This document shows positions 8,054 through 17,769 of a stretch of DNA of 17,833 nt, one piece after another. Below the pieces are notes generated by a model that was given only the letters and a program-made list of their open reading frames with translations, did no database searches and had not been told where the DNA came from. Source of the DNA: Haplosporangium gracile (lineage: Eukaryota; Mortierellomycota; Mortierellomycetes; Mortierellales; Mortierellaceae). Location of the stretch: positions 1 to 17,833 of the forward strand of contig JAAAUF010000685.1 of NCBI GenBank assembly GCA_015499985.1, read 5' to 3'. The position numbers were made by a program, and so were the translations under genes. Position 1 is the first letter of the stretch. Each line of letters opens with the position of its first letter.

Positions 8054-11000
8054 TTATTCAGCGTCATTCTCGTTAACGACCACCCCAGTATCAGCCTCCT
8101 CTTGCTCCTGTTCCACCGATAATTCAGTGCTATCAGGCCCAGCCTGCTCCTGCTTCTCCGTCTCTGTTGCTTGCTCCGCCAAAGTCAACTGAGGCTCAAC
8201 CGGCGAAGCTGCGCTAACATCTTGCTGCGGTTTCGCAGTTTCAGCCTCCTCATCATCTGATCGCTTGTAGTCCCGCGCCATATCGCTCCTCAGATGAATC
8301 GCGGCCTCGGTGACAGTCTCACGGCCATCCTTGCTGGCGCCTCCCTTCAAATCGCCTCCAGTGGCCTCGCCATTACCGTCGTTCGAGCCCGCCAACACAA
8401 ACTTAATTCCCGCACGCGTCGCGACTGGTGGTAGCACCGAGGTGGAAGCTAATGGTGAAACAGGCCGTGACCGTGCATTGGGTGAGGACAGGGGCGAAGG
8501 CGACCTGCCATTCCGGACAGAGTTAAGCTTGAACTTGATCCCTGAACCTGATCCAGCCTTGGCTCTGGAGGCATCCTCGGTCGCGTCAGTCATAGTCTGG
8601 TCGTGCTGATCGTCGCTATCCGAGTCGCTGTCCAGCTTGACCTTCTTGAATGGTGGCTCCGACGATAGCTCCGTCGACGACTCTGAACCATTGGCCTTCT
8701 TCTCCAGCTCTCGGTCGTGCCTGTTAAATACCCCCTCGTCTTCGTCATCATCATCCTCACCATAAGGGACGAGTTTCCTTCTCGTAGGTGGTGTGAGTGG
8801 TAAGAGCAAAGACGCCTGTGAGGCCAAGACAGGTTCCGCGTCCATAGCAGTAATTCCTTGTTCTTCCGAGTCAGAGTCAGAGTCCGATCCTGCAACCACT
8901 CGCCTCCGAAGATCTGACATTGGGGGATCGTCCTCCTGTTTTCCTCCATCCGGTACCTCCAGCTCATCATCTGAATTGTTAAAGTACGCCTCCTCATCAT
9001 CGTCCACTGTTGAGGATGACCATGCGTTGTGCTCCTGTCCACGCTTGGCTGAACTGGTTTCGCTCGCCGCCACCTCTGCAGCCTCTGCGTCAGCAATGGA
9101 CGTGTCGTGTTGTTGTTCGTATCGCCGGAGGAGTCCTTTGAATGTCGCCACATATTCGATATCCTTGATCTGGTCGCGATACAGGGGCACAATATGGTTG
9201 ATCAACGACTTGATGTTCTCCTAAAAACACAAACAAGAAATAGAGAGTGTTAGATATTGTTGCCGCCTTTCCCGCGTTATCTCATGTCACAACCGCAACC
9301 CCCTCCCCCCTATGTATACGCCAAAACTTACACTCCTGATGAAGTCAAAGAATTCGATACAGGCCGAGTTTACAAGGTTGTTTTTGTTGCCGGTTGCCAA
9401 TAGCATGTCCATGATGTGCTGCACAACATTGTGCTTGATCAAGTACCGGTGGTAAAAGTCATCGTTCAAGCCAACACATGTGCGGAAGAATCTCAAGGCA
9501 CCTATCGATAATTGAGGATCGAACTTATTAGCACCAAGTCCTCCATGTGAAACGCCTCTATTTAGAGATTCAAAGTATCAGCTGTCACCACTTACAAAGT
9601 CGAATATGCATGTCCCTGTTCTTCATCAATAGGCACATCTTTGCGACAATCCCGCTTGACAAGACATAGTACTTGCTCCGGAAAGTGTGGTGGCGGACCA
9701 TAAATGACAAGATCTGGCAAATGCTTTCGCACAGACTGGCGAACGTCCGATCAAATTGCGTTTTTTCTATTTGAAGTAGAAATTATAAGTCAATAAAAGA
9801 TCAAGGAAAAGTTCATTCTGACACAAGCATCGTACATGGTATCAAGGCGCATGAACGCACCTTCGTTAAGCTCCAAAAGCGGCGAGACAAACTTAGCGAT
9901 ATAAGGCATGTAGAACAGTTCGAGATATTTGTCTGCGTCCGGATCCGAGTTGGTTGGAACGTCGAGCGCTAAAGGCATTCCTGTCTCCGCCTGGGCGGCG
10001 TTGATATCCAGGAGACTACGAATCACTTCCGAGAACTGCAGTCTGATTCCAACGTCTTCTTCCACAAGGAACTGGTTCAGAATGATGTCCATGAGCTGTT
10101 TTGACGGTTTGTCCTCTGACTGTCTGACGATGTACGATCTAATGAGATTCGGGTCGTGCTCCATAGCAGCCAAAAACACTTCCGTTCCTGCCATCCTGAT
10201 CTTAGGCAGAGAGTCTCCAAGGGCAGCTTCGAAAACATAGAAAAGTCCTGTCTGACTCAACGTCCTATCAATTAACAAATGAGAATGATGTCTTAAAACT
10301 AGTACCTCTGTTTTACATCTGCCTGCAGTCCATTTTGAAAATGATGCTCCATGTGGTGAGTAGCAATACCTGTAAAGGCCAACTCGGGTGGGTAGTTGAG
10401 TCGCCTTGGCAATAGAGCAGAACTGTTGCGTGAATAAAATCACGTCCCGCTTCCGATCGATAGTTTCCGAGTCATCTTCCAGAACTCCAAACAAATCTCT
10501 CAGGAATGCTCGATCTCCATGGATATAGTTGACAATGTCGATGTTGTGGAAAAAAATGAGCGATCCCAGAATGGAGGAGAGACTTTCATCCATGTACTGT
10601 GCCAGGACCGTGTCTCTAAGATACTGAAGCCGGAAAACCTGGTGGATCTTTTGTTCCACTTCGGGGTCATTGATCGGCACAATTTGTTTGTACTTAGACC
10701 GCCTCGACAAGAATTCCCGATACTCCTCCTTGGATTCGCCGAGTTCAGAGTCGTCTAAAATGACAGTGATGATTAGCGTTAGGTGCGTGAGTACATATGC
10801 ATTAGTGATTACGACAAATTTGGCTAACAGGCATCCTGAACTATCGAATTGGCTTACATTGCAGCATAGCTACACAGTTAAGAATGATCTCATCCTTAAG
10901 GATGTGTTGGATAATCGCAATATCGTTCAGCATAACTATTGGGAAGCAAGAATAAATGCAAAGATGTCAATTAATATACGATGACGTTTCCGTTGTTTAA

Positions 11001-12489
11001 CAACACGCTCGACATGACGTTGAGTGGCGACGTACTTATTCCGAGCATAATGTCGTGCAGAATGTGCAAGTCTGCGTAGTTGTCCAGATCCTCGCAAGTC
11101 TCCAGGATTGGGAACAGTTTGTCAATGTAGCTCTATCAAATTTAAAAATAATTACACCCGTAACGTTAATACCTATTCGTATTTATCTCTCCTGGTATCC
11201 AGAGAACAAGCAGCCAAAAAAAAAAAAAAAAAAAAAAAAGAGGCGCCGAGGTAATAATACATACATCCATAATGATGAAGGCTGCGAGTTTCTCCTTTTC
11301 GTTGGCGCCAGATTGTGCTTCTTTGATCAAGTGCCCAATCTCTGCCAAATTAGAAATGTCGGGGTCCGGAAGAGTAATGTATTCGCCACTGCCAGTCCCG
11401 TTGACGTCGGATGGGTCGGAAAAGAGATCTTCCGCTAAATGAAGAACAGAAATACAAACATTTCATTGTTAGCCATACGGAACGATTGCGCAGAGTGAAC
11501 CCGAGCGTGGGCGCATGTTGGCTGTGAGATATCTTACCATAATGTTGCTGGACTTCGTTGATATTGTCCCTAAATAATTATTGAAACAGATAATCCTTTT
11601 GTCAGCAGTTATTTTTTTTTCATCTTGACATATTTCAGGCTCACTCTGCAACCCCTAGAGCATTCCTTGTAGGTTCTTTTTCAGCGTTATTACCAAATCT
11701 CTCCGCATCCTTCTGCTTCCTGGAAACTCAAGGCAAGATCTACGCCCTCGTCCTCTGACCATACAATTAGTGTTTCTAAATCATAATGGTACACAAGAGC
11801 GATAGTCATGTTAGTTCGACAACTGTCTGAAATATTTCCCGTGTCAATTCCTTTGAGACCAGCAGTCATCCGCGTGATTGCGTAGCATGCAGTGTTCCTG
11901 TACCTTGCTGTCGCTGATAGAGGTCTTCGCCGACTCTTATCCGAGAGCTCAGGAGGACCTTATCATCACTGTCCTCTGAGTGAACGATTAATGTGCCTTC
12001 GGATTTGTCCTACATGAAACAAAAATATTCAACGAGTTGTTAGTTGTGAACCTTTTAGGATGTCAAAGGCAAGGTATGCGACTCTTTTTTTCCGTAAGGT
12101 AATTTGCCGCTATCGCAAATAGTTTGGGGGGTAATGATGGGTGCTCGCGTGTCCATGATCTTCTCGGCGCAGACGTGCCAAACTATTGTTAATTCATTAC
12201 GAACTGATATCCTGTCTGAACACAAGCGTTCGTTGATGCCGTTGTTTGATATTGTAACTATCCTGACATCAGATATTGCTGTTTAAATGCTGTGCGGATT
12301 TGACAATCCGTTCGCCTGATATAGCTGCAGCGGCAAAGTCGGCTAGAGGCGGAGAACATAACGTCATCGGTACCGTTTGTTCTTTACCATGTTGAATTCG
12401 CACGAACAGTGGCCAGTGCCTTGATCAATCCACTGACTGCCTGCACTGAGTCTGTAGACCTTGACGCGCATCTTTGTTGCCGAATCCAT
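8054..12489 (-). CDS. PSY2: Protein phosphatase 4 regulatory subunit 3 (PP4R3/SMEK/Psy2)
   Basis: Twelve exons on the minus strand (12489-12388, 12009-11904, 11775-11694, 11569-11538, 11434-11265, 11132-11036, 10935-10858, 10754-10370, 10264-9861, 9766-9596, 9501-9332, 9220-8054) join to 2,964 nt, 987 aa, with every phase consistent. Residues 7-110 are the EVH1/PH-like domain ([20 protein letters not shown], then [13 protein letters not shown] and [15 protein letters not shown]). About 135-620 is the SMK-1/armadillo body ([64 protein letters not shown]). The tail is acidic and Ser-rich with family landmarks: YFNNSDDE (678-685), [13 protein letters not shown] (about 746-758) and a nuclear-signal-like [13 protein letters not shown] (791-803) with CK2-type sites. 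It targets the PP4 catalytic subunit in DNA-damage recovery and cell-cycle control. After codon 196 a donor at 11035 is chosen over a 20-codon read-through because the spliced product aligns with the family without a gap. Met7 is an alternative start. Confidence 0.95.
10265..10369 (-). other. Stop-free in-frame intron (intron 8) of the PP4R3 gene
   Basis: This 105-nt intron begins GTATTG and ends GATAG on the minus strand, has no stop codon in the reading frame and has a length divisible by three. Removal restores the family sequence (PTRVGLYR joined to TLSQTGLF). Retention would add 35 residues inside the armadillo body. Confidence 0.75.
11216..11239. repeat. Homopolymer run in PP4R3 intron 5
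   Basis: Twenty-four A on the plus strand, thus T in the PP4R3 transcript, lie inside intron 5 (11264-11133). A run this long is prone to length change between isolates and to sequencing error, but it lies outside any exon. Confidence 0.9.
12103..12337. other. Nested inverted repeats in PP4R3 intron 1
   Basis: Within the 378-nt first intron (12387-12010), an outer pair TTTGCCGC (12103-12110) / GCGGCAAA (12330-12337) encloses a 10-bp perfect pair AATAGTTTGG (12118-12127) / CCAAACTATT (12178-12187) and a small hairpin CGGATT-TGAC-AATCCG (12295-12310). The three do not clash and could form one multibranched fold on either strand. I cannot assign it to a known RNA family. Confidence 0.35.
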
Positions 12490-12844
12490 GAGCGAGAACG
12501 ACGGGATGGTGGCGCCGTGTGGTCGTCGGTTATAGCTGGTTTTGGGGATTAAGCGGGAGAATAAAGAAGGGAAAAGGGGGTGTGCGGTGGAGTGGCGTTA
12601 AGAAGAACACACACGCGAGGTGTTGTTGTGGTTGCAGGTGATGGCGGAGCCGGGGATGGTGATTGACGTCTGAGAGGGTGGCTGAAGATGTGAAAAGAGG
12701 AGGAGGCAAGGGCGTGGCGCAATAAGTGTGGCAAAGTGATGGGGTGAGATGCCAGAGTGTAATAAAAAGAGGCAAGGAGAGGGCAGCGCTCTATGGTCGA
12801 AGACGGCGATGAAGTATTGAGCCTTCCTTTGAATGTGCGTTTGG

Positions 12845-12853
12845 TTTGGCGCC
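12845..12853 (+). promoter_or_regulatory. E2F-like site in the divergent promoter
   Basis: TTTGGCGCC matches nine bases of the palindrome found upstream of the oxidase gene. It lies 356 bp before the PP4R3 ATG and 188 bp before the CGR1 ATG. Function is inferred only. Confidence 0.35.
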
Positions 12854-12913
12854 TTCAGTGACAGACAGCCCAGATTTCGAGGTGGTTGTCCACACTTGAC
12901 AGAGCACCTCACA

Positions 12914-12929
12914 AATGCAAATTTGCATT
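12914..12929. promoter_or_regulatory. 16-bp perfect palindrome of two ATGCAAAT octamers
   Basis: AATGCAAATTTGCATT is its own reverse complement and contains the octamer ATGCAAAT on both strands. It sits 112 bp before the CGR1 ATG. A symmetric site of this length suggests a dimeric DNA-binding protein; which one is unknown. Confidence 0.4.
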
Positions 12930-12930
12930 C

Positions 12931-12940
12931 ATCATGTGAC
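12931..12940 (-). promoter_or_regulatory. GTCACATGAT element, copy 1
   Basis: ATCATGTGAC on the plus strand is the reverse complement of the 10-mer at 16125-16134 upstream of the dienoyl-CoA reductase gene. It resembles a degenerate bHLH E-box (CACATG core) and directly follows the octamer palindrome. Confidence 0.25.
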
Positions 12941-13040
12941 TACTAAATGAATGTTGTTATTTTTTCAGACAAAAAAAAAAAAAAAGAAAAGCTTGCTCTC
13001 CCTCCATCATTACATTCAATACCAAAACTAACTCACAACA

Positions 13041-13611
13041 ATGACCGCCAAGAAGCCCGAGCCTCAGGAGCCAATGACAAGAGTCTCTGGCAAAGACTGG
13101 AAGATGGCAAAGTCTGCTACCCGCAGATCGCAGATGCCCAACGCCTTGAAGCAGACCTACTCCGAACGTATGGCCAAGACCAAGCAGCTCAACATTGCCC
13201 GTGATATGGCCAAGGCCATGAAGCAGGAGAAGATCGATGACAAGCGTGTAAGTATTTGCTGTTGTTTTTGTAATTGCACACTTGATCTACAACATCTTGT
13301 TCAGTTTTGGATGTTTGTTCTTTGTTCTTGCCGATCGAAGAACAATCGGGATAAGGTGTTCTTTTGTCCTGATCCTATACTTCCTCTTACTCACAAAGTG
13401 ACGTTGAGGTACCAGCGGTTTAATTCTCAAGAATGGTTGCTAATCCCCATTGTTTCTAAATTATCTAAACCATTAGCGCAAGAGAGAGATTACCGAGGAA
13501 AGGAAAAAGATCCAGGAGGAGAAGGAGAGAATTGCCAGCTTGGCAGCCAAGATGTCGGCCAACAAACTCAAGAGACTCAAGAAGAAGGCTGGAAACTTGA
13601 AGGGTCGCTAA
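13041..13611 (+). CDS. CGR1: rRNA-processing protein Cgr1
   Basis: Exons 13041-13247 and 13477-13611 join (phase 0) to give 113 aa, the usual length for Cgr1. Residues 14-21 (RVSGKDWK) are the family hallmark. They are followed by a basic segment (KSATRRSQMPNALKQTYSER) and a long Lys/Arg/Glu-rich helix likely to be a coiled coil, ending MSANKLKRLKKKAGNLKGR. Cgr1 is a small nucleolar protein needed for processing of pre-rRNA toward the 60S subunit. The 229-nt intron starts GTAAGT and ends with a CTAAAC branch site 5 nt before the terminal CATTAG. Reading on past the donor gives a false 207-codon ORF ending at 13664; the spliced form restores the conserved basic C-terminus. It is transcribed away from PP4R3. 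Confidence 0.93.
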
Positions 13612-14147
13612 AAAGGGCAGAGGACCTCATCCCACAACACACAGTTGTCGCTGCTCACCATTAGGATCCGAAACTAGACTCGCCTGCATTCGTGCTCATT
13701 CGGGACTTTTCTATCGTCAACCCTGCATGGATTGTCCAATTATCCCGACCAAGCCCTCATATCACCTCTTTCTTTTGTTTTTTCTGTACCATATTCACAT
13801 GCATATTGCTCCATAAAAGAAAAATCGTTTTTATCGTACGCTTTTCTTTTCCTTGCGCAAGGACCGTCGATGTGGTGGGTTTGCTTTGAGCCCTTGTTTT
13901 CTGTTTGGATGGAATTTGGTGGCAATGACTTTTGCTCCACTGTGTGACGTGTTTCAAATCGTTTTTAAGAGATGCTGCCGCAGAAGTGCAAAGAATAGCT
14001 TTGTTCTTTTCACCTCTGTTCCCCTTTTGTCCCTCCAACTCTCCAGCTCCAACTAACCTTAGCCTACGGCTCTCTTCCTTTCACACTACTACAACTACAC
14101 CCGCTCAAGCACCCACCCACCTACAACAAACAAACTCACACATCACA
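13612..14147. other. Intergenic region CGR1 to UBC12
   Basis: This 536-bp gap holds the 3' UTR of CGR1 and the promoter and leader of UBC12. The last 120 nt are CT- then CA-rich (CACTACTACAACTACACCC and similar), a typical fungal leader. No canonical AATAAA is seen (CATAAAAG at 13813-13820 is the nearest), and no TATA box. ORFs in both strands here show no recognisable content. Confidence 0.6.
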
Positions 14148-15562
14148 ATGATCAAAATCTGGTCCATGAAAAAGGAGAATGCCGGTGCGGACAAGAAGAA
14201 GCCTAAAGTCAGTGCCGGACAGATTCGTGTCCAAAAAGGTAAATGCCATTGCGTGCTTCCTTATTTTCCACTCGCAATCAACTCACCCCTCGTGAGCGAT
14301 TGTTCGAAAAAGGCTACATGCTATGGTCTCTTTCCATATGACCATCCCCATATACAAGACAAGAGTTAAAAAATAGCTTCCGCTGCGGCCGACTGACAAA
14401 AACAAACTTTTACTGTCTTTTTTGCTGCGGGTGCTAATGTTGACTAATAGATTTGGGTGAACTGGACCTGCCAAAGACGATGAAGATGACCTTCCCTGTC
14501 CCCGAGGACTTGCTCAACTTTGAGCTCGACATCTCCCCCGATGAAGGTGAGGAGACACACATCAGGAGCTACTCTCACTTTGGACATCCTGGAGGATTTA
14601 CCCATTCTACTTCAAGGAAGCTGTTGACAAACAAACGCAGCTGCGGTCGTTCGGTGGCGAAGGTGTTGGACGCTCAGTCCTTTGTTTGAAACAACAGGAA
14701 TCGGGACAGCTATGGCTCTTTGATGAATCTTCTGGACGCTCGACACAGCTTTTTTTTTTTTTTTTTTGACTCTACTGCTAGTCCTTGTTTTTGTCAATCA
14801 CTGTTACTGGATGACAAACAACCACAAAACACAGCATAGGAGACGAGGCCTTCCCATGGACAGGACAACTTCTTTTGAACGCTGATGAGACGGTGTTGAT
14901 GGGCATTTGTGGTCTAACGCTTATCTTTTTTGTGTTTGTCGTCTGAGTTTAGGTTTCTACGCCGGCGGTACCTTCAAGTTCTCTTTCGCTGTCAACGGAA
15001 ACTACCCTCACGATGCCCCCAGTGTCAAGTGCTTGCAGAAGGTAATAGTGACGGACGGACTACAATAGGGAGGGAGACAATTTGCTCCCTTTCTCTCGTG
15101 TGAGGGATGCACTGTCTGGTATACAGGAACCACTTGCCATATTTATTTACTGACCGACTGACTAACTTATGATGTCCAATTTCTTCTTCCCCCCTTCTTC
15201 GTGTGCTTTGCCACCATCTCACATGCCACACACATCATTTACAACGGACAACTGGTTCAATATTTTATTATTGGGCGTGACCTCCTGGGCTTGATCAGAT
15301 CTACCATCCTAACATTCAAGCCGACGGAAAGATCTGTCTAAACATTCTGCGTGAGGACTGGAAGCCCGTGCTGACACTAAACTCGGTCATGGTCGGACTC
15401 CAGTACTTGCTTCTCGAGCCCAACGCCGACGATCCGCTCAACAAGGAGGCCGCAGAAGACCTGCGCTCGAACCGTCGCAACTTTGAGTCGAATGTCCACA
15501 AGAGTATCCGCGGAGGATCCGTTAACGGCGTTCAATACGATAATGTCATGACCAAGAAGTAA
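14148..15562 (+). CDS. UBC12: NEDD8-conjugating enzyme Ubc12
   Basis: Exons 14148-14238, 14451-14546, 14953-15041 and 15299-15562 join with phases 1, 1 and 0 to 179 aa. The N-terminal MIKIWSMKK extension is the one that docks onto the NEDD8 E1 subunit in this family and separates Ubc12 from other E2 enzymes. The UBC fold follows: [31 protein letters not shown], then HPN (95-97), the active-site Cys105 in [16 protein letters not shown], and [13 protein letters not shown]. The C-terminal IRGG segment also fits. Cys105 takes NEDD8/Rub1 as a thioester and passes it to cullins, which activates cullin-RING ubiquitin ligases. Introns are 212, 406 and 257 nt. All catalytic landmarks are present, and I see no sign of damage. 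Confidence 0.97.
14750..14767 (+). repeat. T18 run in UBC12 intron 2
   Basis: Eighteen T in a row lie in the middle of the 406-nt intron (14547-14952), about 185 nt before the acceptor, so it is too far away to be the main polypyrimidine tract. Confidence 0.9.
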
Positions 15563-16124
15563 AAAAGACTATTAGTCCAGGATCAAGGCCAAAACCACCA
15601 CGACGATGAACGATGAGGATGCCAATAACAAGTATAACAATCAATCACAATCGCGAACCTTTGGAAATTCTTCGATAATGAAGCAGTTTTTCATCTGACG
15701 ACCTAGCAGCAGATGGACTTGGAAGAAGATGAAGAATATTCTCGGTTCCAACAACCTCATATACAAATTCAAATACAAAAACAAAACAAAGCTTCGCCTG
15801 TAGGAAGGGGCACAGCTTTTTTCAGGGACGCGTTCATGACTATTGATAGTATGCACTTTACCAGCCCTTTTTTTCTTTAATTCTCGGCGTGATTTTTATC
15901 CTTGGTACCGTGGTCCCTAGGCAGCAGCAGCCGAAGAGATGCTGTTGTGTGAGTGGGGAAGATCAGTGGAAGGGAGGGTATGTGGAGGAGAGCGAGAGAG
16001 GGAGTCCAACTTTGTCGTCTCGCCCAACCGAGTGAGCGAGAGCAGAAAGGGGTCTTTCTCCCTATCCTTCTCTCGCCTTCGGTACAAATTATCCGAGAGA
16101 CACCTACTTCGATCGAACACAGTT

Positions 16125-16134
16125 GTCACATGAT
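16125..16134 (+). promoter_or_regulatory. GTCACATGAT element, copy 2
   Basis: This 10-mer, about 200 bp before the reductase ATG, is the reverse complement of the one at 12931-12940 upstream of CGR1. The CACATG core is a degenerate E-box. With only two copies in 17.8 kb the match could be chance. Confidence 0.25.
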
Positions 16135-16200
16135 GCACTTGTAAAGTGCCCAACGAACAACTTTGTCGTTATTTAATTCTTCCCCGCGCGGTTCAGTGCA

Positions 16201-16210
16201 TACATAAAGG
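16201..16210 (+). promoter_or_regulatory. TATA-like element of the reductase gene
   Basis: TACATAAAGG lies 123 bp before the ATG and just before a CT-rich tract, a usual order for fungal promoters (TATA-like, CT block, start site). It departs from TATAAA by one inserted C. Confidence 0.35.
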
Positions 16211-16332
16211 GTTGCCAGTTTCTTTTTTATTTCTCTTTCATTTCCTCTCTTCCATTTCTCATACCAAACACTCATCTCTCTCTTTTTCTCTCCACTCCAC
16301 TTTCCACTCCGCCCGCCTTACACAACTTCACA

Positions 16333-17769
16333 ATGTCCAACAACGTCGTCATTCCCACTTCCTCCATCTTTAAGGACGATATCCTCAAGGGCAAGGTCGC
16401 CTTTGTCACCGGTACATACATACACCTGTCCCTCCCCTTCTCCAGTTCACACACGCTTTCTCTTTTCTTTATTCTCAAGCGTCACTCGATCATGCGCAAA
16501 TATACTCATCCCATCCTGCTTACTCTTTTGCGATCTGATTGTGATATAATATAGGTGGTGGATCCGGTATCTGCAAGGGTATGGCCGAGGCATTGGCCCG
16601 TCACGGTGCCAAGGTCACCATTGTCAGTAGAACGTAAGGAACAGAGACCTCCCTGTACACTCCACACTTTTTCATTTTTAACACCCCACGGATACGACTG
16701 CAGAAATAATTTAGGATCCACTCTCAAATCGAATGATTCCCTTGCTCACGAGTGAATGTGAGAATGCAGTTTTCTCACCAATTTTGTTCAGCCCAGCCGA
16801 ACGAGCGAACCGGAAAAGGGCGCCGTGCCTCAAACCAACTAGTCAAGGCAATTGATAGAAAGAGGATTTGTCCTCAGTGCCCTCAATCATTGTGCACATA
16901 AAAATGCGATCGAGAAAAAAAAGAGAGGAATTGGATTTGGTGAATACATAACAAATATCTCTTTTCTTTTCTTTTTCTTTTCCTCTCAGGGACCGAGTAA
17001 AACAAATAATTCCATTCTAACCACCTCTGTATTATTTTCAAATCAAATTAGTCTGTCAAAGTTGGAGGCAGCAGCCAAGGAGATGCGCGCCTCAACCGGC
17101 GGGGAGTTCCTGGCCGTCGCCGCCGATGTCCGCGACCACAAGCAGATCCAAGTCGCCGTCGACAAGCACATGGCCCACTACGGCCGCCTCGACATCCTCG
17201 TCAACGGCGCCGCTGGAAACTTCCTCTCACTCTCCCAGCACCTCTCCTTCAACGCCTTCCGCTCCGTCATCGAGATCGATCTTATCGGAACCTTCAACAC
17301 CACAAAGATTTGCTTCCCTCACCTCAAGGCCTCCAAGGGATCTATTATCAACGTCTCGGCCACTCTGCCTTATAACGGGCAGGTCTTCCAGTCCCACGCC
17401 TGTGCTGCCAAGGCTGGTGTCGATGCTCTGTCCTTGGTCTGGGCAAACGAGTGGGGTCCTCTTGGTATCCGCTCCAACTGTATCGCCCCTGGCCCCATCG
17501 CCAACACGGTTGGCATGGCCAAGCTCGCCCCTGAGGGCACCGATTCTGTCCGTGTCCCCATCGGTCGCTTGGGTGAGGTCCGTGATATCGAGCACGCTAC
17601 TTTGTATCTGGCCTCTGAGGCTGCCTCATATGTCACAGGCCAGGTCTTGATCGTCGATGGTGGTAACTGGTTGCAGCCCTCCCTCGAGTTTGGATATCCT
17701 CAGGTCTGTGAGCAGGAGCTCAACATGCGTGAGATTATGGAGCCCGAGAAGGCCAAAGCCAAGTTGTAA
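16333..17769 (+). CDS. SPS19: Peroxisomal 2,4-dienoyl-CoA reductase (SDR family)
   Basis: Exons 16333-16411, 16555-16633 and 17052-17769 join (phases 1 and 2) to 291 aa. The Rossmann NADP(H) motif is VTGGGSGIC (25-33), and Arg52 in IVSRT fits a preference for NADPH. NGAAGNF (104-110), Asp129 in EIDLIGTFN and Lys173 in HACAAKAG match the Asp/Lys pair of peroxisomal dienoyl-CoA reductases. The usual SDR Tyr four residues before the Lys is replaced (Ala169), as expected for this subfamily. APGPI (198-202) and the YVTGQVLIVDGG end are also standard. The protein ends in AKL, an accepted PTS1 peroxisomal signal. It would reduce 2,4-dienoyl-CoA made during beta-oxidation of unsaturated fatty acids. 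Introns are 143 and 418 nt. An ORF starting at 16852 inside intron 2 is not a true start, because it lacks the cofactor site. Confidence 0.94.

Larger units (their letters stand above)
12490..13040. promoter_or_regulatory. Divergent promoter between PP4R3 and CGR1
   Basis: The 551 bp between the two start codons hold no convincing ORF and must supply the promoters and leaders of both genes. The half near PP4R3 is G-rich on the plus strand (a C-rich leader for PP4R3). The half near CGR1 has an A15 run at 12971-12985 and a C/A-rich leader ending ACAACA just before the ATG. Candidate sites are listed separately. No clear TATA box is seen for CGR1. Confidence 0.7.
15563..16332. other. Intergenic region UBC12 to dienoyl-CoA reductase
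   Basis: This 770-bp gap holds the 3' UTR of UBC12 (A-rich at 15760-15790, no AATAAA) and the upstream region of the reductase. A GA-rich stretch spans 15961-16050 and includes GAGCGAGAG twice. TTCGATCGAA at 16108-16117 is a 10-bp palindrome. A long CT-rich tract (16211-16330) leads to the start codon. No gene is supported on either strand. Confidence 0.65.

Noticed and set aside
10976..11035. Read-through after PP4R3 codon 196 adding about 20 codons before a stop
   Set aside because: The next exon then cannot be joined in frame with a normal GT donor. Using the GTACGT donor at 11035 gives a gapless match to the PP4R3 family.
13041..13664. 207-codon unspliced ORF for CGR1
   Set aside because: It runs through the intron and then reads exon 2 in the wrong frame. 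Splicing 13247 to 13477 gives the conserved basic C-terminus of Cgr1.
14453..14689. 78-codon ORF within UBC12
   Set aside because: It is exon 2 of UBC12 plus intron 2 sequence, not a separate gene.
16852..17769. 305-codon ORF as a separate SDR start
   Set aside because: Its first 67 codons are intron sequence and it lacks the TGGGSGI cofactor motif, which is supplied by exons 1 and 2.
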